From an uncultured Lachnoclostridium sp. (GTDB lineage Bacteria; Bacillota; Clostridia; Lachnospirales; Lachnospiraceae): a stretch of DNA of 46,058 nt. Below are positions 17,421 to 25,103 of this stretch, piece after piece. The notes under the pieces are model-generated. The model was not told the DNA's origin and ran no database searches. It saw nothing but the letters and a program-made list of their open reading frames with translations. The stretch is from contig CANBKJ010000013.1 of assembly GCA_947369165.1 (NCBI GenBank), positions 1-46,058 on the forward strand, in the 5' to 3' direction. The position numbers and the translations under genes were made by a program. Position 1 is the stretch's first letter, and the number at the start of each line of letters is the position of its first letter.

Positions 17421-17456
17421 AATTCGCACCGTTGAGCTAGCCCGATGGCGCCACAT
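17421..17456. repeat. Palindromic repeat copy 2
   Basis: This is a diverged copy of the palindrome at 15494-15529. It keeps TCAAATT on the left flank, GTTGAGCTAGC in the centre and TGGCGCCA on the right, but has lost perfect pairing. It lies about 50 nt downstream of the aroD-aroK stop codon. Read on the minus strand, GGCTAGCTCAACGGT resembles a tRNA D-arm. Confidence 0.65.
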
Positions 17457-17502
17457 TATCTCAAGCTTATAACCATCAAATATGACATGCCACGGCAGTG
17501 CT

Positions 17503-18735
17503 TCAAGAAACGGCAGACAAAATCTCCCTGGCGATTTCTTCCGCACCCTTTCCATCGGTAGAAACTGTGACTGTAGCCGCCTTCTCATAAAATGGCCGGC
17601 GCTTTTCCATAAGCCCCCGGATATAAGGCACATTCATATTTCCATTGAGAAGAGGGCGGTCTTTGCTGTTCTTCACCCGCTCATAGATCGTCTCTGGCTC
17701 TGCCGTCAAAAGTACGATCTCGCCGATAGCACGCAGCTTTTTCACATTGATATCCCGGAGCGCCATACCGCCTCCGCAGGAAATGATCCCCGGCTCCGAC
17801 GCCGCCAGTTCATCAATAAGATCTGTTTCCAGCTGCCGGAAATACGTTTCGCCCTTTTCCTCAAATATCTGGGAGATGGGGCAGCCCTGCTGTTTCACTA
17901 TCCTCTGATCGGTATCGATCTCCGGCCTGCCGCTAAGACGATGAAGGGCCCTGGAGACCGTGGATTTCCCCACTCCCATAAAACCGATAAGGGCAATATG
18001 CCGTTTGCCAGAATATAGTTTGTCAAATACTTCCTTCATCTCTGACAACTCGATCTGTCCCGGCGCGGAGGCCCTGCCCACGCATCCGAATGAAACCACA
18101 GAACCATACAGTCCCCCATACAATCTCGTCATCTTTCCCGCCTCTCCCATGCACATGGTGATAAGCGGAAAATCTGGATGTTTCTCCTTCATCTGCTCTG
18201 TTGCAGCCAGCAGGCGCGCCACATCCGTCTGCCCTTTTTCTACATCAGTAGAAGGCATGCATGCCACTTTCCCCATGTCTGCACCGCATTCTTTCGCTTC
18301 CTCCAGAATATGTACGATCTCTTCTTCCGAAGGAGTCAGCGTGAAATCATGAAAAGATCCGATGATCCTGGTACCGCTCTGTTGTGCCGCCCGGATCACG
18401 GTCTGTACTGTGTCTGGATCCCTACGGATCTCCACATCCACATATTCCGCAAGACCGCTTGCCGCCACATCACTTAGCAGAGCAGCATAGTTAAAACGGT
18501 TCCCATTTTCCTCTCCACCCTCCTGAACCGTCCTCAAAGTGAAAATAAGTTTTTTCTCCCGGAGGATCTCCCGTAGTTCTCTTACAACGCTGATTATTTC
18601 CTTTTCATATCCGGCAAAAAAATCCACCCTCCATTCCACCAGCTCCGCTGGCAGGGCCGCAAATTCCTTTGCCCGTTGAATGATTCTGTCTCTTGTTGTA
18701 TCCGTGATCGGAATACAGATTTCTGGTCGCATCAT
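17503..18735 (-). CDS. Fused 3-dehydroquinate dehydratase (AroD) and shikimate kinase (AroK)
   Basis: One 410-residue chain carries two shikimate-pathway enzymes. Residues 1 to about 238 are a type I dehydroquinate dehydratase. It has EWRVDFF, His129 in IIGSFHDF, the Schiff-base Lys156 in MGKVACMP, and the closing SFGCVGRASAPGQIEL. From residue 245 a shikimate kinase begins, with P-loop GFMGVGKST (251-259), EIDTD (Asp274, Asp276) binding shikimate, GGG (321-323) and the RPLL lid segment. The linker is only a few residues. The two catalyse steps 3 and 5; shikimate dehydrogenase (step 4) is not in the window. It lies 42 nt downstream of pepP, probably in the same transcript. The reading frame is continuous, so this is a true fusion on the sequence as given. 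Confidence 0.92.
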   Translation of the reverse strand: MMRPEICIPITDTTRDRIIQRAKEFAALPAELVEWRVDFFAGYEKEIISVVRELREILREKKLIFTLRTVQEGGEENGNRFNYAALLSDVAASGLAEYVDVEIRRDPDTVQTVIRAAQQSGTRIIGSFHDFTLTPSEEEIVHILEEAKECGADMGKVACMPSTDVEKGQTDVARLLAATEQMKEKHPDFPLITMCMGEAGKMTRLYGGLYGSVVSFGCVGRASAPGQIELSEMKEVFDKLYSGKRHIALIGFMGVGKSTVSRALHRLSGRPEIDTDQRIVKQQGCPISQIFEEKGETYFRQLETDLIDELAASEPGIISCGGGMALRDINVKKLRAIGEIVLLTAEPETIYERVKNSKDRPLLNGNMNVPYIRGLMEKRRPFYEKAATVTVSTDGKGAEEIAREILSAVS

Positions 18736-18777
18736 TATAATATGTCTCTCTTTCTTTTAAGGGTCCGTCCTGCTGCC

Positions 18778-19881
18778 CTAAATCTCCATCAATTCCTTGG
18801 GAGAATGGGTCAGATTCCGACAGCCGTCCTCTGTGACTGCCACCACATCCTCGATCCTCACGCCCCCAAAGCCTTCCACATAGATCCCCGGTTCCACGGT
18901 AATGACCATCCCCGGCTCCAGAACCGTTTCATCTTTTGGTGAAAAACAGGGTGTCTCATGGATCACCAGTCCCACACTGTGGCCCAGACTGTGGCCAAAA
19001 CAGTCCCCATAGCCCGCCTCCCGGATGATATCCCGCGCCACCGCGTCCACCTCACAGCCCTTTATTCCCGGCTTTACCGCCTGGATCGCCGCTGTCTGCG
19101 CCCGCAGCACCACATCATAGATTTCTTTCTGTCGTTCCCTGGCCTCACCGATCACCACCGTGCGGGTCATGTCGGAACAGTATCCGTTTACCCGGCAGCC
19201 AAAATCCATCGTCAGAAAGTCCCCTTCTTCCAGAACTTTGTCAGTAGGTATGGCATGGGGCATGGATGAATGTATCCCGCTGGCGGCGATGGTATCAAAG
19301 CTGGTGCCCTCTGCACCCATTTCTTTCATGTAAAATTCCAGATATGCCGCCACCTGTTTTTCTGTAAGGGCCTCTCCCCGGCTCCGACTCTCCTTGATCT
19401 TCTCAACGATCCGGGTAAATGCCCTGTCTCCGATCTGTTCTGCTTTCTCTATATCCAAAAGTTCCAGTTCCGTCTTCACCTGCCGGAGCTGGTCCAGTCC
19501 TTTGTGGAGAGGCACCAGAGTCATATTTTCCAGATCATGCTTTTTTAAAAGTGCAAGTATCGTCTGATAAGTCTGAACCGTCATGGTCTCATCTTCAAAT
19601 CCGATGGACATCCCTGCCACTGCCTCTCTGCCCAGGCGTTCCAGCAGCTCCGTAAGCCAGTTTTCATATATATTTTTTCTATATTGGATCACATCCGCTT
19701 CCGGACATTCCTCCTTTGCCGCGATGGTGTAGCGGGAGTCCGTAAACACCAGCGGTCTGTTCTCAGAAACAAAAACAATCCCCTCACCCTGGAACCCGGC
19801 AGAACTTCTCATATTTGCCGGTGAACTGACCAGTATACCGTCCAGCTTCTTAGCAAGTAATATTTTTTCCATTCTTTTCAT
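18778..19881 (-). CDS. M24-family aminopeptidase (Xaa-Pro type)
   Basis: This 367-residue metallopeptidase removes N-terminal residues next to proline or cleaves Xaa-Pro dipeptides. It has an N-terminal creatinase-like domain (1-135) and a pita-bread catalytic domain. All five metal ligands are visible: Asp in TMDFGC, Asp in SDMTRTVVIG, His in GHSLGHSVG, Glu in TVEPGIYV and Glu in GVRIEDVV. The start codon lies inside the end of yqeG (32-nt overlap) with AGAAGGA eight bases upstream, so translation is coupled to yqeG. Whether it acts as aminopeptidase P or prolidase cannot be settled here. Confidence 0.93.
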   Translation of the reverse strand: MKRMEKILLAKKLDGILVSSPANMRSSAGFQGEGIVFVSENRPLVFTDSRYTIAAKEECPEADVIQYRKNIYENWLTELLERLGREAVAGMSIGFEDETMTVQTYQTILALLKKHDLENMTLVPLHKGLDQLRQVKTELELLDIEKAEQIGDRAFTRIVEKIKESRSRGEALTEKQVAAYLEFYMKEMGAEGTSFDTIAASGIHSSMPHAIPTDKVLEEGDFLTMDFGCRVNGYCSDMTRTVVIGEARERQKEIYDVVLRAQTAAIQAVKPGIKGCEVDAVARDIIREAGYGDCFGHSLGHSVGLVIHETPCFSPKDETVLEPGMVITVEPGIYVEGFGGVRIEDVVAVTEDGCRNLTHSPKELMEI

Positions 19882-20386
19882 TTTTTCTGTCCTTCTTTTT
19901 CTGCCGATATTCTTTTAAAATGATTTTTTCCAGATACCGTTTCAAAACGATCTGGATCTCTTCGTTTTTATTGATGGGTTTCACCAGGATATTCCGTATC
20001 CCAATGCGTTTTGCCCCCCATATATCCGTAAAGAGCTGATCACCCACAAAAAGCGTGTTTTTTTTATTCGTCCCCATCATTTCCATAGCCTCACGATAGC
20101 CTTTCCTTCTGGGCTTATGGGCGTTAAAGATCATATGGGCGCCAATTTTTTCGTTAAAACTGCTGACCCGCTGTTTTTTATTGTTGGAGATCAGGCAGCA
20201 CTGAAATCCCATCTCCTTAAGCCGGTGAAACAGATCCAGCGCCTGTTCGCTGGCGCCTTTTCCATGTTCCACCAGTGTATTGTCAATATCAAACAGGATT
20301 CCACGGTAGCCTTCCTCGTACAAACTCTGAAAATCAATATCGTAGGTGGATGATACCGACTCATCCGGGAAAAATTTCTCGAACAT
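19850..20386 (-). CDS. YqeG-family HAD phosphatase
   Basis: This 178-residue member of the HAD superfamily (subfamily IIIA) has the nucleophile motif FDIDNTLVEHG (Asp33, Asp35), CCLISNNKK as motif II and VGDQLFTDIWGA as motif IV. The N-terminus (FFPDESVSSTYDIDF) is typical of YqeG proteins, which are widespread in Firmicutes. The physiological substrate is not certain. The last 32 nt overlap pepP. The C-terminus is a very basic tail (EYRQKKKDRKNEKNGKN), beyond the usual domain. Confidence 0.9.
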   Translation of the reverse strand: MFEKFFPDESVSSTYDIDFQSLYEEGYRGILFDIDNTLVEHGKGASEQALDLFHRLKEMGFQCCLISNNKKQRVSSFNEKIGAHMIFNAHKPRRKGYREAMEMMGTNKKNTLFVGDQLFTDIWGAKRIGIRNILVKPINKNEEIQIVLKRYLEKIILKEYRQKKKDRKNEKNGKNITC

Positions 20387-20400
20387 TTGAATTTTCCTTT

Positions 20401-21732
20401 CTAAGCTTTTACGGATTTTAAATAGGTGATAAACTGCTCAGCCACTCTTCCGGAATAGCCGCCGTTTCTCACGCTCCAGGCATTAGCCTTCATCAGCAGT
20501 TCCTCATTGGTAAGGCTTATATCCGGATGTTCCGCTGCCAGTCCAAGAACAATCTCCTCAAACTCCTTTTTCGACGGACTGGAAAAATTGATGGTTACGC
20601 CAAAGCGGGCTGCCAGGGATAACTTTTCCTGCATCGTATCCGAGTGATGGAGCTCATCCCTGGACATATCCGAACGGTCACTCCAGGTCTCACGGATCAG
20701 ATGCCGGCGGTTTGAGGTGGCATAGATCAGCACGTTGTCCGGACGCACCTCCATCCCGCCCTCGATCACTGCCTTCAGGTATTTGTATTCGATCTCAAAC
20801 TCTTCAAAAGAGAGATCATCCATATATATGATAAATTTATAGTTTCGGTTCTTCACCTGTTCGATAATGCCGGAGAGATCCTGAAGCTGATGCTTATAGA
20901 TTTCGATCAGCCGGAGACCCCGGTCATAATACTGGTTGAGGACCGCCTTGATACAGGTGGACTTTCCGGTGCCGCTGTCACCGAACAGCAGACAGTTATT
21001 CGCCTTTCTCCCCTCCACAAACGCCTCTGTGTTATCTATCAGCTTCTGTTTCTGAATCTCATACCCCACTAGATGAGACAATGTCACCTCACTGGTATGG
21101 GTGATGGGCGCCAGCACCATCTCGCCAGACTCTTCGTGCTTCACCCGGAACGCTTTGTTTAATCCAAATTTACCTACGCCATATTTTTTATAAAAATCCG
21201 TCAGAACCTGGAAAAATCCATCCCCATCTGGAGCTTCGGAAAGCTCCCTCGCCAGCTCTTTCACTTTCTCGCTGACACTTTTATTGTAGGTATTTTCATC
21301 CTTCGCCATCGAATGGTAATTGGTCAGAATAGAAAAGCACTCTACCTCCAAAAGTTTCTCCACCTCTGTAAAGTCATAATGGAACAAATGGTAAAAATAC
21401 TGCATATCCTGCTTCACAATCCGATTCACACTGGCAGTATCTACCTTTTCATGATCCACTCCCACTTTCTCGCAGATCACACTAAAGGGATTCTCATTGA
21501 CAGCGAGCAGATAGGCGATATAACACTGCCACAAGTTGTTATCGAAACCGTATCTGGTGGCGATATCCAAAAGCCTGTACACCTGGTCATACATCTCCCT
21601 CACGTAAGCTTCCCTGCCAGCAGAAATCTCACTGTCCTCTGAGATCTTCTTAAAGATCCCGCTCAGCTTCATCAGAACAGAATCCCTGCTAATATTTCCA
21701 TACATGATCAGTCTTGACACGTCTCGATACAT
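20401..21732 (-). CDS. DUF815-family AAA ATPase
   Basis: This 443-residue protein is of the DUF815 ATPase family. The N-terminal half (1-225) is helical and of unknown role. The AAA core has Walker A GDSGTGKST (251-259), Walker B FIIYMDDLSF (about 296-305), and a sensor-like YATSNRRHL followed by RETWSDRSD. The C-terminal helical lid includes RNGGYSGRVAEQF. No transmembrane segment is present. The role of the family is not established. It is encoded between argS and yqeG with gaps of 45 and 14 nt, so it is probably co-transcribed with them. Confidence 0.88.
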   Translation of the reverse strand: MYRDVSRLIMYGNISRDSVLMKLSGIFKKISEDSEISAGREAYVREMYDQVYRLLDIATRYGFDNNLWQCYIAYLLAVNENPFSVICEKVGVDHEKVDTASVNRIVKQDMQYFYHLFHYDFTEVEKLLEVECFSILTNYHSMAKDENTYNKSVSEKVKELARELSEAPDGDGFFQVLTDFYKKYGVGKFGLNKAFRVKHEESGEMVLAPITHTSEVTLSHLVGYEIQKQKLIDNTEAFVEGRKANNCLLFGDSGTGKSTCIKAVLNQYYDRGLRLIEIYKHQLQDLSGIIEQVKNRNYKFIIYMDDLSFEEFEIEYKYLKAVIEGGMEVRPDNVLIYATSNRRHLIRETWSDRSDMSRDELHHSDTMQEKLSLAARFGVTINFSSPSKKEFEEIVLGLAAEHPDISLTNEELLMKANAWSVRNGGYSGRVAEQFITYLKSVKA

Positions 21733-21777
21733 CCTATTCCCCCATTTCTTCCATCTTATTAATACTTGGCTGCCAGG

Positions 21778-23556
21778 CTACATCCGGTCCGGTGCGCTGA
21801 AGCCAAGCAGTTCAATACACTGTTCCAGTACATTTTTCACCAGCACAAGCAGCTGGATATAGGAAGCCTTCCTATCCTCATCTTCATTGGCCAGAATCTT
21901 AGTTTCATGATAAAAGCGGTTAAAGCTCTCACTCAATTCATAGACAAACTGACAGATCTTATGAGGCGCCCTCTCACTGTAGGCAGCTTCCATCGTGTCT
22001 GCAAATTTGCACAGTGTCAGATATAAGCCGGTCTCGCTGTTCTGAACCGGCGCCAGAAGTTTCTCTGATTCACCTGCGGGAGATACCGTCCCCCCGGCCT
22101 GTTCATACTTGGCAAGCAGCGATTTGATGCGGACGATGGTATAAAGAATATACGGGCCCGTATTTCCCTCAAAGGAGGTAAAACGCTCCATGTCAAATAT
22201 ATAATCCTTGGACGCCTGATTGGACAGATCACCATATTTGATCGCCGCAAGGCCGACTTTTTCTGCGATGTCCCTCGCCTCTGCCTCCTCATAATCACGG
22301 TTTTCCTGGATTTTTTTATACACTTCTGCACTCGTATCCTCCCGCAGTGTTTCCAATCGCAGAACCCCGCCGTCTCTCGTCTTAAAAGGTTTTCCATCCT
22401 TTCCATTCATCGTACCAAAACCGATAAACGCAAGCTTTGTGTCATCACCAGTGAGCCCTGCCTTCTTCGCCACACGGAACACCTGGGTAAAATGCATGGT
22501 CTGACGTTTATCCGCCAGATAAATGATCTCATCTGGCGCGAACAGCTTCTCCCGCTCCACGATAGTCGCCAGATCTGTGGTGGAATACAAAGAAGCTCCG
22601 TTGGATTTCAGGATAATACATGGAGGAAGCTCTTTTTTATCGCCTTCCTCTGTGACGTCCACCACCAGCGCACCCTCACTCATATAGGCAAGACCGTCTG
22701 CCTTCATCTTCTCCACCATATCCGGAATGTAAGGCTGGGCATCGCTTTCTTTTTTCCATAGGTCAAATTCTACATCTAATTTTTCATAATTTTTCTTTAG
22801 ATCTGCAATGGACACATTTAGAATATGATCGTAGAGGGCACGGTATCCCCGGACACCCTCTTGAAGACTTACTGTCGCTTCCTGCGCCTCAGTCAGATAA
22901 TCCTCATGTTCCTTGGAATACCCGCTGGCATAGGGATAGATCTCTTCCAAATCCGATATTGTAAAAGGCGCTTCTGCTGGATATTCCCCTTCAAAACTCT
23001 CATCAAAATATGGGAGCTCTGGCTGACGCTTTTTCAGCTCTGTGATGATCAGACCGATCTGAAGCCCCCAGTCACCGAGATGGACATCACCAACGATACG
23101 ATCTCCCATAAAGCGGTAAATCCTCTTGATGCTCTCTCCGATGATGGCTGAACGAAGATGGCCCACATGAAGGGGCTTCGCCACATTCGGCCCGCCGTAA
23201 TCGATCACCACGGATCTGGGCTCCGCTGACCTCTGAAGACCAAACTGCTCCTGTGTCATCATCTGCACACCGGCCTGTCTCAGCAATTCTCCACTTACTG
23301 TTATATTTATGAAACCAGGGTTGACTGCCTCAATCTCTTCAAAGGCAGAATTTCCCTTTAATCCTTCCACCACATCCCCGGCGATCTGAATCGGCGCTTT
23401 GTGATATTCTTTCGCTGCCGCCATGGCACCGTTGCACTGGTACTGGCACAGATCCGGACGATTGGAAACACTGATAAATCCGTATTTTTTATCATAACCC
23501 GCCCGCTCAAAGCCGGCTTTTACAATTTCTTCTAACTGTTCCGTCAACTTTCTCAT
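21778..23556 (-). CDS. argS: Arginyl-tRNA synthetase
   Basis: ArgS charges tRNA-Arg. This class I enzyme has the N-terminal additional domain (1-110), the HIGH-type motif in GGPNVAKPLHVGHLRSA, the class I core, and a helical anticodon-binding C-terminal domain ending in SAPDRM. The length, 592 residues, is slightly above typical. The ATG at 23556 (MRKLTEQLEE) is chosen because GGAG lies six bases upstream; an in-frame ATG four codons earlier lies inside that box. The leader carries a hairpin-rich insert and an upstream copy of this same ribosome binding site and start region, which begins a small leader ORF. Confidence 0.96.
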   Translation of the reverse strand: MRKLTEQLEEIVKAGFERAGYDKKYGFISVSNRPDLCQYQCNGAMAAAKEYHKAPIQIAGDVVEGLKGNSAFEEIEAVNPGFINITVSGELLRQAGVQMMTQEQFGLQRSAEPRSVVIDYGGPNVAKPLHVGHLRSAIIGESIKRIYRFMGDRIVGDVHLGDWGLQIGLIITELKKRQPELPYFDESFEGEYPAEAPFTISDLEEIYPYASGYSKEHEDYLTEAQEATVSLQEGVRGYRALYDHILNVSIADLKKNYEKLDVEFDLWKKESDAQPYIPDMVEKMKADGLAYMSEGALVVDVTEEGDKKELPPCIILKSNGASLYSTTDLATIVEREKLFAPDEIIYLADKRQTMHFTQVFRVAKKAGLTGDDTKLAFIGFGTMNGKDGKPFKTRDGGVLRLETLREDTSAEVYKKIQENRDYEEAEARDIAEKVGLAAIKYGDLSNQASKDYIFDMERFTSFEGNTGPYILYTIVRIKSLLAKYEQAGGTVSPAGESEKLLAPVQNSETGLYLTLCKFADTMEAAYSERAPHKICQFVYELSESFNRFYHETKILANEDEDRKASYIQLLVLVKNVLEQCIELLGFSAPDRM

Positions 23557-23733
23557 ACTACTCTCCATTCCGAGAACGCTTGCGTTCGAGGAACCGCAAG
23601 AGAAAACTGCTAAAGCAGTTTCTCTTGTCGGATAAGAGCTATTTGTGACGTTCTCGGCACAAATAGCCGTGTGAAAAATCCAAGAACTTTAGTTCTTTGG
23701 CATCAGCATGATTTTTCACACTACTCTCCATTC
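23554..23733. repeat. Hairpin-rich insert flanked by a 17-bp direct repeat of the argS start
   Basis: A 17-bp sequence (minus strand GAATGGAGAGTAGT plus start codon region) occurs at 23554-23570 and 23717-23733 with one mismatch. The 146 bp between hold four strong hairpins: GAACGC/GCGTTC (23573-23586); AAGAGAAA...TTTCTCTT with CTGCT/AGCAG (23599-23626); GCTATTTGTG/CACAAATAGC (23639-23668); and GTGTGAAAAATC/GATTTTTCACAC (23670-23721) enclosing AAGAACT/AGTTCTT. No transposase and no terminal inverted repeats are present. It looks like an inserted intergenic repeat whose flanking duplication copied the ribosome binding site. Confidence 0.8.
23639..23719 (-). CDS. Possible 26-codon leader ORF before argS
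   Basis: The upstream copy of the argS ribosome binding site (GGAGAGTAGT) is followed by GTG instead of ATG and opens a frame of 26 codons. The peptide runs from KNHADAKELKFLD to YLCRERHK and then TAG. The frame spans two of the insert's hairpins. It ends about 80 nt before the argS start. It may be translated and affect argS expression, or may simply be a by-product of the duplication. No known leader peptide is recognised. Confidence 0.4.
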   Translation of the reverse strand: MKNHADAKELKFLDFSHGYLCRERHK

Positions 23734-23757
23734 ACCTGTTCTAACAACTTGCTTCCG

Positions 23758-25089
23758 TCATTCTTTTATATTAGTTGTTAAATTAAGACTTGTCAACACT
23801 TCAAAATAATTTTCAAAGGTTTTACGGCAGCACCCCGGATCGTCTATAACGATGCCTCCGGCCCCGCATCCGGTAACAGCAAATGCCATCGCCATCCGGT
23901 GGTCCTCATAGGTCTGGACCACCGCCGGACAGATCTCACCAGGATGGATCGTCAGTCCGTCCTGTCTCTCCTCACACTGGATCCCCATCCTGCCAAGCTC
24001 CGTGACGATCCCCCTGATCCGGTCGGACTCCTGTCCCCGGATATGCCCTACGCCATCGATAACAGTGTCCCCATCAGCAAAGGGAGCGATGGCTGCCAGT
24101 GTCATGGTCTGGTCAGAGAAGTCCCCCATATCCACATGAACCCCTTTTAATGGAGCGCCGGCTACGACGATGCCGTCCTCTTCTTCTTTCTGGAAGCAGC
24201 CCATCTGCTGTAAAACTTCCAGAAAGCGGATATCTCCCTGGGTGGTACTGCTGTGTACGTGCTTTACCTTTACCTCACTCTCCGTCACTGCCGCTATGGC
24301 ATAAAAATAGCAAGCCGCGGATACATCCGGCTCCACCTGATATTCCCTTGCCTGGTACTGCTGCCCCGGAAGCACACGGTAGGAATCTTCCTCGATCTGC
24401 TCCACCACACAGCCAAACTCCGCCATCATTTTCATGGATATATTCACATAGGCCTTGGCACTCCTTGTTCCTGTCAGACGAATCGTGAGCCCACCATCAC
24501 ACATCACGCCACTCAAAAGCAGGGCGCTCAAAAACTGGCTGCTCTGATCAATATTCAGGTCTACCCTGGGGGAACTCTTTGACGGCACTGAATCTCCCTG
24601 GGATCTCCTCCCCAAAATGCGGAAAGGAAAAGCATAAGGTTCCTCCAGATATTCAAACCCCGTCCCCAGCTCTTCCAATGCCAGCAGCAGAGGCTTCATC
24701 GGTCTTGCCTTCATCTGATCCGAGGACTCCACCAAAAATCTCCCGCCAGACAGTGCTAACATCGCTGTGAGAAACCGGGCGGCAGTTCCCGCGCTCCCCA
24801 CGTATACGGTTCTTTCCTGTGCCCCGTCTCCTGGAATCTTTCCTCCCATCCCCTCGATGGTCACTTTCTTTTCTATTTCCTGAATATCCACTAAAAAACC
24901 GATTTCTTTCAGCGCCTGCATGAATACTCTGGAATCATCACTGAATAGAACGCCCTTTAGGACAGTTATCCCGTTGCCCAGCGCTCCCAAAAGAAGCGCC
25001 CGGTTCGTAATGCTCTTAGAACCCGGCACGGTTACTTCATATCTTTGATTTTTCTGTAATGGCGTACATGTAAAAGATTTCAAGCTCAC
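23758..25089 (-). CDS. aroA: EPSP synthase (3-phosphoshikimate 1-carboxyvinyltransferase)
   Basis: AroA joins phosphoenolpyruvate to shikimate 3-phosphate, step 6 of the shikimate pathway. The 443-residue protein has the N-terminal VPGSKSITNRALLLGAL, the phosphate-binding VGSAGTAARFLTAML, the RP(M)KPLLLALEELG segment, and the C-terminal VKESDR-like region (RGQESDRIRGIVTELGRMG) and YEDHRMAMAFAV. Shikimate kinase activity, which makes its substrate, is encoded in the aroD-aroK fusion five genes downstream. It begins 15 nt after the membrane-protein gene. Confidence 0.96.
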   Translation of the reverse strand: MSLKSFTCTPLQKNQRYEVTVPGSKSITNRALLLGALGNGITVLKGVLFSDDSRVFMQALKEIGFLVDIQEIEKKVTIEGMGGKIPGDGAQERTVYVGSAGTAARFLTAMLALSGGRFLVESSDQMKARPMKPLLLALEELGTGFEYLEEPYAFPFRILGRRSQGDSVPSKSSPRVDLNIDQSSQFLSALLLSGVMCDGGLTIRLTGTRSAKAYVNISMKMMAEFGCVVEQIEEDSYRVLPGQQYQAREYQVEPDVSAACYFYAIAAVTESEVKVKHVHSSTTQGDIRFLEVLQQMGCFQKEEEDGIVVAGAPLKGVHVDMGDFSDQTMTLAAIAPFADGDTVIDGVGHIRGQESDRIRGIVTELGRMGIQCEERQDGLTIHPGEICPAVVQTYEDHRMAMAFAVTGCGAGGIVIDDPGCCRKTFENYFEVLTSLNLTTNIKE

Positions 25090-25103
25090 ACTCCCCTTTT
25101 TAA

